DNA from: Megamonas hypermegale
GTDB lineage: Bacteria; Bacillota; Negativicutes; Selenomonadales; Selenomonadaceae
Length of the DNA: 64,000 nucleotides
NCBI RefSeq assembly: GCF_900187035.1
Contig: NZ_LT906446.1
Coordinates: 1 to 64,000, forward strand
Direction of reading: 5' to 3'
Positions 37,924-48,951 of this stretch are shown here, in pieces (the stretch's first letter is position 1; every line of letters starts with the position of its first letter). A program made the translations under genes and the position numbers. The notes under the pieces are model-generated. The model was not told the origin of the DNA. It worked only from the letters and a program-made list of their open reading frames with translations, and searched no databases.

Positions 37924-37952
37924 ATTATACATTGAAAAAGCAGGATTGTGTA
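37924..37952 (-). promoter_or_regulatory. Possible lacZ promoter
   Basis: On the minus strand TACACA, 17 bp, TATAAT (bottom-strand reading of 37952-37924). The remaining part of the 340-bp gap to the AraC gene is AT-rich; a TATAAT at 38193-38198 may serve the AraC gene. I see no clear operator. Confidence 0.45.
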
Positions 37953-38219
37953 TAAGATTTTACTACATATTAAAGAAAAAAATATAGGATTTTGAACTAA
38001 ATAGTTTGGACGATATAGTCTTTAAAATTGGGAATAGAGCGTTTTATTAACGTATAATATAAGATTTTTATATTATTATATGGAGATTTTTTGTTTTGTA
38101 AAAATCCTTAAATCATCAGTATTATTAAGAATTTTTTATTAAATTAATAGTAGAAATAGACAGAAAAATGTGTAATATGTTAAACTAAATAATATAATAT
38201 TATGAAACAAGGTGATTTT

Positions 38220-39020
38220 ATGCCAATTAAAATAAGGAAGACTTTGTTGAAAGAACCATTTATTTTCGATACGATAGGCAATCATTGGGAACAAGATGCT
38301 ATCACTCGTCCGCAAGGTTTTCCGCTTTACCATTATTTACAATCGGAAAAGGGAACGGGTAAATTGGAGATAGAAGGAAAAAAATACATATTGAATGAAG
38401 GTGAAGGCTTTTTAATTGCACCGAATATTCCCCATGCGTATGAACCGGAAGGTGAAGAATGGCTGACGACTTTTATAACATTTACAGGAATGGTAGAAGA
38501 CACGATATCTAAAATTTTAGGCGATAGAAAAGTGATTTTTACAAGTAAAGAACAAGGTACGGTCATTGCGACTTTAATAGATGATATGATGGAAAGATAT
38601 GAAAATCCATCCATTGATGCAAAATCTTTTTCCGTAGATACGTATCGTATATTGATGAATTTTGTTGATAATATATCTACTTATAAAAATGACCCCTTAT
38701 ATAAAAAATATGTAGAGCCAATTATAACAGAAATTGAACAAGGTTATAATTATGAAATTACTTTGCAGAGCTTAAGCAAAAAAATTTATATCAGCCCACA
38801 ATATTTATCGCGATTGTTTAAGCGTTTTGTCGGTTGTTCTGTATATAAATATTTAACTAATTATCGTATAAATAAAGCTAAGGAATTACTTTTGACTGAC
38901 CAGCGCACAGAAATTCAACAAATCGCTCAACTTGTTGGTTTTCTCGATACGAGTCATTTTATTGTGATGTTTAAGAAATTTGTAGGGATTACACCACTTG
39001 AATATCGTAAGCTTAATTAA
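38220..39020 (+). CDS. AraC family transcriptional regulator
   Basis: The 266-residue protein has an N-terminal cupin sensor domain (LYHYLQSEKGTGKLEIEGKKY, GEGFLIAPNIPHAYEPEGEEW) and a C-terminal double helix-turn-helix (YISPQYLSRLFKRFVGCSVYK; QIAQLVGFLDTSHFIVMFKK, GITPLEY). Proteins of this kind bind a sugar and activate neighbouring catabolic genes. It diverges from lacZ, so a galactoside is the natural guess. ATG 38220 is chosen: AAGGTG is 6 bp upstream, and the ATG at 38202 lies too close to the -10. Confidence 0.87.
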   Translation: MPIKIRKTLLKEPFIFDTIGNHWEQDAITRPQGFPLYHYLQSEKGTGKLEIEGKKYILNEGEGFLIAPNIPHAYEPEGEEWLTTFITFTGMVEDTISKILGDRKVIFTSKEQGTVIATLIDDMMERYENPSIDAKSFSVDTYRILMNFVDNISTYKNDPLYKKYVEPIITEIEQGYNYEITLQSLSKKIYISPQYLSRLFKRFVGCSVYKYLTNYRINKAKELLLTDQRTEIQQIAQLVGFLDTSHFIVMFKKFVGITPLEYRKLN

Positions 39021-39055
39021 AAATATTAAATTCATAGAGATGATGAATGAATTAA

Positions 39056-39087
39056 AAAAAGCTAAGATTTATAAAATCTTAGCTTTT
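39056..39087. terminator. Bidirectional terminator, araC-type gene and secF
   Basis: AAAAGCTAAGATTT pairs with AAATCTTAGCTTTT with A and T runs outside. Confidence 0.9.
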
Positions 39088-39098
39088 CGTTTTAATAT

Positions 39099-40016
39099 TT
39101 AATTTTCAGCAGCACGTTTTGCTATTTTGCGTTTATCAGAAAATCTTCTAAATGTTACCCAAAGAGGGCTGGCGATAAAGATTGAAGTATATGCACCACA
39201 GAAGAAACCGATTAACATTGCAAAAGCAAAGTCTTTTGTCGTATCTCCACCGAAGAAATACAGTGAAAATGTTGCAAATAAAACAGTACATACTGTATAG
39301 ATAGAACGAGTCATTGTCTGGAAAATGCTGACATTAACGAGTTCTACGATATCACCATTTTTGCGGAAATGTAATTTAAGATTTTCGCGGATACGGTCGA
39401 AGATAACGATTGTATCGTTGATAGAATAACCGATGATGGTGAGCAGTGCGGCTATAAATGAAGAGTCAACTTGTCTTTGTGTCAAAGCAAATGCACCGAG
39501 TACGATTAATACATTGTGTATCAATCCTAATACGGCTGCAATACCGAATTTTAATTCAAAACGGTAAGATACATATGCAATGATTAAAATCCAAGAGATA
39601 ATAGTAGCGTAAATTGCGTTCATGATGAGTTCAGTACCCATTGTTGCACCGACTTTTTCTTCACGCAATACTTGATAATCACCAAGTTTATCAGAAAGGG
39701 CAGACATTACTTCTTTGCGGTCTTGTTCTTCTAAGTCAACAGTACGTATCATGACGTTTTGAGCTTCAGTAGAAGAGCTAGAGTCACCAGAGAGCTGAAT
39801 TGTGCTGTTGCTTAAATCATAATCGTTTAAGACAGAACGGACATCATTGATGTTTACAGCTTTTTCAAATCTTAAATCCATGATAGTACCGCCAGTAAAG
39901 TCGATACCCATATTAAAGCCACGTGTTACCATAAAGAACAGGCTGGCAATTATTAAAATTGAAGATATTGCATACCAGATTTTGCGTCTGCCAATAATAT
40001 CAAATTTTACTGTCAT
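39099..40016 (-). CDS. secF: Protein translocase subunit SecF
   Basis: SecF and SecD use proton movement to help SecYEG finish protein export. The 305-residue protein has six membrane helices, the start RRKIWYAISSILIIASL, GIDFTGGTIMDLRF and the family block IGYSINDTIVIFDRIREN. It overlaps secD by 4 bp. It is the last gene of the long minus-strand run. Confidence 0.96.
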   Translation of the reverse strand: MTVKFDIIGRRKIWYAISSILIIASLFFMVTRGFNMGIDFTGGTIMDLRFEKAVNINDVRSVLNDYDLSNSTIQLSGDSSSSTEAQNVMIRTVDLEEQDRKEVMSALSDKLGDYQVLREEKVGATMGTELIMNAIYATIISWILIIAYVSYRFELKFGIAAVLGLIHNVLIVLGAFALTQRQVDSSFIAALLTIIGYSINDTIVIFDRIRENLKLHFRKNGDIVELVNVSIFQTMTRSIYTVCTVLFATFSLYFFGGDTTKDFAFAMLIGFFCGAYTSIFIASPLWVTFRRFSDKRKIAKRAAEN

Positions 40017-41254
40017 TTTGCTTCACCGTCCTTTACTTTATGACTTAAAGAAACACCATAGAATTTAGGGTTAGTAAATAATTTAGCAGCAATTAAATGT
40101 TTGAGCATGAACTGTGTGAGTGTGATTGCTGTAAACATACTGATTATAACACCAAGTCCTAAAGTAATGGCAAAACCACGGATTGGACCTGTGCCGAAGA
40201 AGAATAATACGGCAGCAGCTATAATGGTTGTGAGGTTGGAGTCAAATATTGTAGTGAATGCACGTTTGAAACCAGAATCCATTGCCATGCGCAGTGTTTT
40301 GCCATTGCGTATTTCTTCTTTAAAATGTTCGAATATGAGCACGTTGGCATCGACAGCCATACCAATGGAAAGGATAATTCCCGCGACACCAGGCAATGTA
40401 AGTGTTGCATCTAAGAGTTTTAATACAAATAATAAGATTACTACATAAGCCATTAAGCTTAAATCAGCAATTAAACCGGAAGCACGGTAGAATAAAAGCA
40501 TGAAGACGAAGATTGCGCCAACGCCTACAGCAAAGGCGAATATACTTTTATCTTTACTGTCTTGACCGAGTGTAGGGCCTACAGTACGAGTTTCAATTAT
40601 ATCAACTTTTACAGGAAGAGCACCGGAACGAAGTAAAACGGCTAAGTTATGTGCTTCTTCAAGGTTACGAGAACCAGTGATGACGGCTTTGCCACCAGTA
40701 ATAGGTTCATTTACACGTGGAGCTGTTAAAACTTCACCATCAAGCAAAATAGAAATAGTACGACCAACATTAGCAGATGTTAAATCAGCAAATTTTTGAG
40801 CGCCTTCATCTGTAAATTCGATAGCTACTTCATTTTGATTGTTTTGTGTAGTTTGTTCACGAGCATCTTTTAAATCTGTACCTTTTAAAACAGTATTGCC
40901 TTCTTCATCTTTGAATTCCAACATAGCTGTTTTACCGAGTACGGCAATTGCTTTATCAGGGTCTTTTATACCTGGAAGTTCAATAATAATACGGCGTTCG
41001 CCTTCGCGCTGAATGATTGGCTCAGTAAGACCGAGTTCATTAACACGCTTTTCCATGATTTTTACTACACGGTTCATCGCATCGTCGTTAACTGTAGCTT
41101 CTGGTGTATCAACACCTTCTAAAACGACATGTGTACCGCCTTGAAGGTCAAGACCTTGTCTGATAGAACCGGCAAGCGGTGCGATAAACGCAGCAAAAAC
41201 GCCTACGATAACAACAATAGTTGCTATTAATTTCAACAAAGCATTTTGTCTCAA
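40013..41254 (-). CDS. secD: Protein translocase subunit SecD
   Basis: The 413-residue partner of SecF has the LDLQGGTHVVLEG start, the periplasmic P1 region (VNELGLTEPIIQREGERRI, PGIKDPDKAI) and GMAVDANVLIFEHFKEE in the membrane part. Its length is that of short Firmicute SecD proteins. The gene follows the cyclo-ligase gene by about 50 bp, instead of following yajC directly. Confidence 0.96.
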   Translation of the reverse strand: MRQNALLKLIATIVVIVGVFAAFIAPLAGSIRQGLDLQGGTHVVLEGVDTPEATVNDDAMNRVVKIMEKRVNELGLTEPIIQREGERRIIIELPGIKDPDKAIAVLGKTAMLEFKDEEGNTVLKGTDLKDAREQTTQNNQNEVAIEFTDEGAQKFADLTSANVGRTISILLDGEVLTAPRVNEPITGGKAVITGSRNLEEAHNLAVLLRSGALPVKVDIIETRTVGPTLGQDSKDKSIFAFAVGVGAIFVFMLLFYRASGLIADLSLMAYVVILLFVLKLLDATLTLPGVAGIILSIGMAVDANVLIFEHFKEEIRNGKTLRMAMDSGFKRAFTTIFDSNLTTIIAAAVLFFFGTGPIRGFAITLGLGVIISMFTAITLTQFMLKHLIAAKLFTNPKFYGVSLSHKVKDGEAK

Positions 41255-41303
41255 CGTTTATATCCCCTTTAAAAAATTATGTAGTGCTCAAATGCACTAA
41301 CAG

Positions 41304-41888
41304 TTAAAGAATAATACTTTCTTTTTCTGTAAAAATGGCATCGACTTTAGCATCATATTCATCTATTACTACTGTATCTGCTAATTGACAGTTGTATATT
41401 ACAGCAGTTAGATAAGCATTAATCGCTTTAGGAAGATAGCGGTCATAAAAACCACCACCCATGCCGAGTCGATAGCCTCTTTTATCAAAACCAACACCAG
41501 GAACGAGTATAAAATCAATATCCTGTGGGTTTACAAAGCGAAGGTTATTTTCATTAACGGATAAAATGCCATATGCACCAACGATTAATTCATCAAAAGA
41601 AGAAATTTCAGTGGCTTCCATAAGGCCATTTTTTTTATCAGTAATATAAGGCAGGCAAACGCGTTTGCCTGCCCTTAGAGCATCTAAAATCAATTCTTTC
41701 GTTTGTACTTCGTCTTTCATAGCAGCAAATAAAAAGCATACAGTGGATTTTTGATATTGAGCACTGTTTATCACTTTTTGAATGATTTGCTTAGAATACA
41801 TTTCTCTATCAGAAGTACAAAGAGCACGTCGTTGCTCTAAAAAGAATTTTCTTTGTGTTTTTTTATTTTTTGTTAGCTGGGTTTGCAT
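41304..41888 (-). CDS. 5-formyltetrahydrofolate cyclo-ligase
   Basis: The enzyme turns 5-formyl-THF into 5,10-methenyl-THF with ATP. The 194-residue protein has the R-rich N-terminus (KKTQRKFFLEQRRAL), the substrate region PYITDKKNG and the conserved VPGVGFDKRGYRLGMGGGFYDRYL. It overlaps the end of yajC by 26 bp and lies between yajC and secD, which are normally adjacent. The usual name is ygfA or MTHFS. Confidence 0.93.
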   Translation of the reverse strand: MQTQLTKNKKTQRKFFLEQRRALCTSDREMYSKQIIQKVINSAQYQKSTVCFLFAAMKDEVQTKELILDALRAGKRVCLPYITDKKNGLMEATEISSFDELIVGAYGILSVNENNLRFVNPQDIDFILVPGVGFDKRGYRLGMGGGFYDRYLPKAINAYLTAVIYNCQLADTVVIDEYDAKVDAIFTEKESIIL

Positions 41889-42180
41889 CTGTTTTTTCCT
41901 GAGTTAAATCTCTAGCAACAGCGGAGCTGCTGATTTTGATTTCTACGTTATCAGCAATTTTTACTCTGATGAAATCAGATTTTTCAAGGTCAACATAGGT
42001 GATTTCAGCATGAATACCACCAATTGTTAAAATACGATGTCCAACTTTTAAATTACTCATCATATCATTATGTTGTTTACGTTGTTTTTTCTGTGGTCTC
42101 CAGAGTAAGAAATAGAAAATAACTACCATTAAGATAATTGGACCATAAGAATATAAATTTGCCATCATTGAATCACTCAT
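41863..42180 (-). CDS. yajC: Preprotein translocase subunit YajC
   Basis: A 105-residue protein with one membrane helix (YGPIILMVVIFYFLLWRPQ), the basic QKKQRKQHNDMMSNLKVGHRI stretch and GGIHAEITYVD, all standard for YajC. It assists SecDF. It lies between tgt (gap of 83 bp) and the cyclo-ligase gene. Confidence 0.94.
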   Translation of the reverse strand: MSDSMMANLYSYGPIILMVVIFYFLLWRPQKKQRKQHNDMMSNLKVGHRILTIGGIHAEITYVDLEKSDFIRVKIADNVEIKISSSAVARDLTQEKTDANPANKK

Positions 42181-42263
42181 AAGATAATTCTCCTCTAATT
42201 AAAATTTGTTGTAGCTATAGTATAGCATAAGATATGTTTTTCGGGCGGTAAAATTTTACAATT

Positions 42264-44440
<2,177 letters not shown>

Positions 44441-44454
44441 TATAGATTAACTCC

Positions 44455-45663
44455 TTAATAAATGGTTTTAAGTTTTACATCAGTGTAGTAGTGCTGTAAG
44501 ATCTGTTTATAATTTTGACCTTTATCGGCAAGAGCTTTAGCGCCCCATTGGGACATACCTAAACGGTGACCTAAACCTTTGCCATTTATCTGTAATATAG
44601 TTTTATCGGGTGAGGTTATTTTTAATTTTTTATCATTAGTTATTTTCTTTTTGTCTTGAATTAATTCTAATGAGAAATTATTGCTTTTAAGTCCAAGCAT
44701 ACTTCTTATCTGTGTAGCTGTGAGTTCCATGCTTTTGTTATCTGAACCTATAAATTTTATACTCTTCGGTTTAGAATTTTTCTTTAAACCTTGCGGAAAA
44801 TTGCTGACATCTATTTCTTTTATAGTGCCGATATCCTTATATTGTTTAGCTATTGTATCGCTAAAATCTTCAATACTTATTTGCGTTTGCCATTCAGCAT
44901 AAGGGGATTGTTCTGTACTATCGTCTACAGCTCGAAGATATGGAACAGTCACTTTCCAGACATCTTCACTGTTTTCAGTAAATCCACCGGAAGCAGCATG
45001 AAATACACTGCAAATAGGTTCATTTGAATACGTTAAAATTTGACCGCGAGTGGCTTTTATAGCGTTATCACTGGAGGTTGTTTCAACGGATATACCGCTG
45101 TAGACTTGGCAATCTGTAGTAGCACATACATCAAAGCCTTCTTTTGTGTGTTTTCTATCAGCTCTATTGTATAGGGTAAAAGTGCGAGCTGCTACAGCTT
45201 GAGCTTTTAAAGCTTCTTTTGCCCAATCAGTTGGCATTTCTTTAGGAACGACACCGCGCAGATAATCTTCTAAAGAGACTCTGTTGATTACAGTGAGTCC
45301 TGCTTTATGAGGTTGAATAATCAATGAACCGCGATATCGTTTATTGTTTACAGTAACAGGTTCATTATTTTTTACAGCTATGATTAGAGTTGTTGTTTCT
45401 CTGCCTTTTTTATCAATGTAAACTTTGCGTTCACTTTGATGGATATTGACATTATTTGCTTTACTGAATTTGTAGTTTTTATTATTGTCAACATCTTTTA
45501 TGACAAAATCATTTTCAGCAGAAATTACTATAGAAGTTTGTCCTTGCAGTAATCCTACACGAATATATTCTTCATTATTAGCAGCAAAACAGCTAGAATT
45601 TATACATAAAAAACAAAATAAAAATGTAATAAAAATAAGCTTTAATACTTTATTCATGTTCAT
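44455..45663 (-). CDS. SpoIID/LytB domain protein
   Basis: The 402-residue protein has a signal peptide (to about residue 27, ending SSCFAA), a beta-rich N-terminal part and the SpoIID domain. The domain has DYLRGVVPKEMPTDWAKEALKAQAVAARTF (residues about 130-165; catalytic Glu in KEMP), CQVYSG, HAASGGFTENSEDVW and GHRLGMSQWGAKALADKG. SpoIID is a lytic transglycosylase acting on peptidoglycan stripped of stem peptides, usually in spore engulfment. No other sporulation gene is in the window, so a general cell-wall role is more likely. It overlaps lgt by 4 bp. Confidence 0.88.
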   Translation of the reverse strand: MNMNKVLKLIFITFLFCFLCINSSCFAANNEEYIRVGLLQGQTSIVISAENDFVIKDVDNNKNYKFSKANNVNIHQSERKVYIDKKGRETTTLIIAVKNNEPVTVNNKRYRGSLIIQPHKAGLTVINRVSLEDYLRGVVPKEMPTDWAKEALKAQAVAARTFTLYNRADRKHTKEGFDVCATTDCQVYSGISVETTSSDNAIKATRGQILTYSNEPICSVFHAASGGFTENSEDVWKVTVPYLRAVDDSTEQSPYAEWQTQISIEDFSDTIAKQYKDIGTIKEIDVSNFPQGLKKNSKPKSIKFIGSDNKSMELTATQIRSMLGLKSNNFSLELIQDKKKITNDKKLKITSPDKTILQINGKGLGHRLGMSQWGAKALADKGQNYKQILQHYYTDVKLKTIY

Positions 45664-46484
45664 TTTCCTCTGCGACGTTTTGATTTAATAGATGAGGTTT
45701 GATTAGTTTGATTGTTGTCTTTAAATTTAACACCGCAATAAATAAATAAACTGAGTGCTAGGATAAATGTGATGATGCTGGTAGTTTGGGCAGAAGTAAA
45801 AGATAAAAATACAGGATGAGCATAATCTCCGCGCAAAAATTCCAGTCCGAAACGAACTAAACTATAGAGCATTATATAAAGTGAAAATGCTTGTCCTTTT
45901 GCATGCGGAAATGCGCGAAAAATGAGAAGCAACGCAAAGATGACAAAATCGAGTTGTCCTTCCCAGACTTCTGCTGGCCAAAGTGGTTGATTGCCATACG
46001 TTTTATAGGCAAGTGTTGTAACAGGATAAATTATACCAAAACTTCCACCAGTAGGTGCGCCGAAAGCGTCGCCATTTAATAAATTAGCACAGCGACCGAG
46101 TGCCTGCCCTAAGATTATGGCAGGAGCTATGATATCTGCTAAAGCCAATACATCAATTTTATAATGGCGGGCGTAGATTATGCCAGCGATGACGCCGAAA
46201 AGCACACCGCCTTGAATTGCCATGCCACCTTGCCATACATAAAATATTTCATTTAAATGATTGCCATAATAAGCGAAATCAAAGAAGAAGACATCCCATA
46301 ATCTAGCGCCAATTATGCCAGATATGCCACAGATTATACCTAAGTTTACGATGTGTTCATGCCAACGACCGTCTTGTTTAGCTAAAAAATAAGCAACACC
46401 TGTTGCTAAAATTATGCTAAGTGATAAGACCAGTCCATAGGCACGAATGGGAAAATCTCCAATAAAAAATAAATATTGGTGCAT
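45660..46484 (-). CDS. lgt: Prolipoprotein diacylglyceryl transferase
   Basis: Lgt adds diacylglycerol to the lipobox cysteine of prolipoproteins. The 274-residue membrane protein has seven helices and the signature GQALGRCANLLNGDAFG, plus the later LVRFGLEFLRGDY. It abuts rimI and overlaps the SpoIID-like gene. Confidence 0.95.
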   Translation of the reverse strand: MHQYLFFIGDFPIRAYGLVLSLSIILATGVAYFLAKQDGRWHEHIVNLGIICGISGIIGARLWDVFFFDFAYYGNHLNEIFYVWQGGMAIQGGVLFGVIAGIIYARHYKIDVLALADIIAPAIILGQALGRCANLLNGDAFGAPTGGSFGIIYPVTTLAYKTYGNQPLWPAEVWEGQLDFVIFALLLIFRAFPHAKGQAFSLYIMLYSLVRFGLEFLRGDYAHPVFLSFTSAQTTSIITFILALSLFIYCGVKFKDNNQTNQTSSIKSKRRRGK

Positions 46485-46952
46485 TTAAATCACCTCAGCA
46501 TTTGTACATTTTGCTAAATCTGTAATCCACATGATTTCAGCATCTTCGCCATCTTCATAATAATTGCGTCTGCGTCCTACAGATTTAAAGCCGAGTTTTT
46601 CATATAGATGAAGTGCGCTATCATTGCTAGGGCGAACTTCTAAAGTCATAGCTGTTGCGCCTTTTTGCAATGAAATTTGCATTATTTTTTCCATCATGCG
46701 ATAGCCGATTTTTTGATTGCGATATTCAGGCAAAACAGCAACATTGGTGATTTGAGCTTCATCGAATAATATCCAAACTCCTACATAGCCGATGACCTTC
46801 GTATCATCTAAAGCTAATAGATAATAAGTTTTATCATTAGAAGCTTCTTCCCAAAATGCTTGGCGCGACCATGGCATTGAAAAACACGCTTTTTCAACAA
46901 TTTCAACAGCAGAAGCGTCTTCAGGTACCATTTTGCGGAATGTTAAATTCAT
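46485..46952 (-). CDS. rimI: Ribosomal-protein-alanine N-acetyltransferase-like GNAT
   Basis: The 155-residue protein is a GNAT domain with VLPEYRNQKIGYRMM (acetyl-CoA loop), LEVRPSNDSALHLYEKLGF and YYEDGEDAEIMW. RimI acetylates the N-terminus of S18; in Firmicutes this gene often accompanies tsaB and tsaE, as here. It overlaps tsaB by 4 bp. Confidence 0.93.
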   Translation of the reverse strand: MNLTFRKMVPEDASAVEIVEKACFSMPWSRQAFWEEASNDKTYYLLALDDTKVIGYVGVWILFDEAQITNVAVLPEYRNQKIGYRMMEKIMQISLQKGATAMTLEVRPSNDSALHLYEKLGFKSVGRRRNYYEDGEDAEIMWITDLAKCTNAEVI

Positions 46953-47668
46953 GCGTTTTCACCTGTTTTATCTTGACTATGGCGTTTTTCCCATAAAACT
47001 TCTGCTTCAGAGCGGCGAATGTACACAGGTTCTAAATTCATGATATTGGCAAATTCACCGTTTAAGAATTTTGGCATAGCTGCCATAGCGACATTAGCAG
47101 CGCGTGGCATACATAAATGAGGCATGCCGAGTGATACATTCGGAGCTTCTGCAATCATATCAGCTTTTTTTTGTGCGATATCGCCGACAAAGATAACAGG
47201 TTTATCGAGTTTAGAACAAAAATCTATAACTTCATCAAAAGCCATAACGCAGATGGATTTTTTTTCATCAAAATTTTTGCCATTGTATTCATATAGAGAA
47301 AAATAAGCATTATTTTTTTGTGCATCTAGAACACTAGCAATATAAATATTAGGCACAGGATAATGATATGCCATAGCTTCGAGTGAAGATACTGTTACTA
47401 CAGGAATATCAAGAGCATATGAAAGCATTTTAGCACTGGCAAGACCTATTCTAAGACCAGTAAAAGAGCCTGGTCCAATGCTTATGGCAATGCCGTCTAA
47501 ATCTTTTTTATCCATATGAGCAATTTTGAGAACGTCTTCAATATGACCAAGTAAAACTTGTGATTGTGGCAATTTAAGTTGCATGGTAACTTCAGCGATT
47601 AGTCTATCTTCAGTGGCAATAGCTGCACCGGAAACCATGGTAGATGTATCTATAGCTAAAATTGGCAC
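46949..47668 (-). CDS. tsaB: tRNA t6A synthesis protein TsaB
   Basis: TsaB partners TsaD and TsaE to put the threonylcarbamoyl group on A37 of ANN-reading tRNAs. The 239-residue protein has LAIDTSTMVSGAAI and ISIGPGSFTGLRIGLASAKM, diagnostic of the family. The tsaD gene is not in the window. It overlaps tsaE by 13 bp. Confidence 0.95.
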   Translation of the reverse strand: MPILAIDTSTMVSGAAIATEDRLIAEVTMQLKLPQSQVLLGHIEDVLKIAHMDKKDLDGIAISIGPGSFTGLRIGLASAKMLSYALDIPVVTVSSLEAMAYHYPVPNIYIASVLDAQKNNAYFSLYEYNGKNFDEKKSICVMAFDEVIDFCSKLDKPVIFVGDIAQKKADMIAEAPNVSLGMPHLCMPRAANVAMAAMPKFLNGEFANIMNLEPVYIRRSEAEVLWEKRHSQDKTGENA

Positions 47669-48129
47669 GTTTTTTTCATCTCCTCATATAAATTTTTATA
47701 TTTTTCACCGTGCAAAATAACTGTTATTTCGCGTTGACTATCTATTGATGTGCGCTCAATCTTCAAATGTAAGTAATCATCAGGCATACAATCAATAAAT
47801 CTATCTGGCCATTCGATTAAGGCAATTTCATCTTCCACATCGGTATATTCATAAAAACCGATTTCATATAAATCGTTTTCATTTTCCAAGCGGTATAAAT
47901 CAAAATGGTAAATGCGCTTGTCTCCTTCATATACATTCATTAAATTAAAGGTTGGGCTTGTAACCGTTTCTTTTACATTTAGGGCTTGGCAAAAACCTTG
48001 CGTAAAAAGAGTCTTGCCTGCACCTAAATCGCCTTCTAAACAAATGACGAGATTGTCTTTTATTAACTTAGCTATTTTTTCTCCTAAAAGAGATGTTTGC
48101 TCAGGTGAATTAGTAATGATTTTAAACAT
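47656..48129 (-). CDS. tsaE: tRNA t6A synthesis ATPase TsaE
   Basis: The 157-residue protein has the P-loop GDLGAGKTLFTQGF and the VTSPTFNLMNVYEG and HFDLYRLENENDLYEIGF blocks. TsaE supports TsaB-TsaD turnover. It heads the run of eleven closely spaced minus-strand genes that ends at secF. Confidence 0.95.
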   Translation of the reverse strand: MFKIITNSPEQTSLLGEKIAKLIKDNLVICLEGDLGAGKTLFTQGFCQALNVKETVTSPTFNLMNVYEGDKRIYHFDLYRLENENDLYEIGFYEYTDVEDEIALIEWPDRFIDCMPDDYLHLKIERTSIDSQREITVILHGEKYKNLYEEMKKTCQF

Positions 48130-48189
48130 ATAACATTCCTCTATTTAGCTTAAATCCTTAGTTGAAAATCAACTAATACAATGAGTATT

Positions 48190-48762
48190 TTAATATTTTT
48201 TGTTGAAATCATCAACAATACATAAACTAGCTCCTGTACGGCGGGCTGCTTCTATGCCGACAGAGGAGTCTTCAAAGATTATAGTTTGTTCTGGTTTTAC
48301 ATGGAAATAATCCATTGCTTTAAAAAATCCTTCTGGGTCTGGTTTGCCATGTTTTACATCATCAATGGTGAAAATCGCTTCAAATAAATCGTAGCGGTTG
48401 AAGTATTTTAAGATATCCTTTGAATTATGTGAGCCACTAGTTACTACACAAGTGTGATATGTAGGACTTAATGCTTCAATGATATCAAAAAGATGTGTAT
48501 TTTCTTGTGCGTACTTTAAATTTTTTTCATAAAGAGTTTTTTTCAAATCGTGAATTTCATCAAAGCGTTCAACAGGTACACCCATAAGTGGTAAAAATTC
48601 CTTATACGTAGGGCCCCAGCAACGATTAATATAAAAGTCATAATCAAAATCTGCAGCAAGTCCTGAAAGTTTAACTGCTTCATGGTAAGCATGATAATTA
48701 ACCCTGCGTGTATCAAATAAAGTTCCATCTAAATCACAAATAATTAATTTATTTTTTTCCAT
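48190..48762 (-). CDS. HAD family phosphatase, beta-phosphoglucomutase-like
   Basis: The 190-residue protein has motif I ICDLDGTLFDTR with the nucleophile Asp, motif II TSGSHN, a lysine in KHGKPDPEGF and motif IV IFEDSSVGIEAA. The cap lies between residues 15 and 80. Members dephosphorylate small metabolites or sugars; the substrate here cannot be told. It lies 60 bp from tsaE on the same strand and may share its transcript. Confidence 0.82.
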   Translation of the reverse strand: MEKNKLIICDLDGTLFDTRRVNYHAYHEAVKLSGLAADFDYDFYINRCWGPTYKEFLPLMGVPVERFDEIHDLKKTLYEKNLKYAQENTHLFDIIEALSPTYHTCVVTSGSHNSKDILKYFNRYDLFEAIFTIDDVKHGKPDPEGFFKAMDYFHVKPEQTIIFEDSSVGIEAARRTGASLCIVDDFNKKY

Positions 48763-48893
48763 TAAAAATCCCCTTAGGCTAATTAAAATTCATAATACAA
48801 TATCTATGTTATTCTATCACATCTAGAGATACTTGTCTTTTATATCTAGTGTTTTTTCTTTTAAGCTAATATTAATTTATAACTTTCTTCTAT

Positions 48894-48943
48894 AATAAAT
48901 AAAGCTACCTTCGATTAATAAATCAAAAGTAGCTTTATTTATT
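48894..48943 (-). terminator. Hairpin terminator after the dehydrogenase gene
   Basis: AATAAATAAAGCTAC pairs perfectly over 15 bp with GTAGCTTTATTTATT, just past the stop of the minus-strand gene. Confidence 0.7.
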
Positions 48944-48951
48944 ATTTAATA

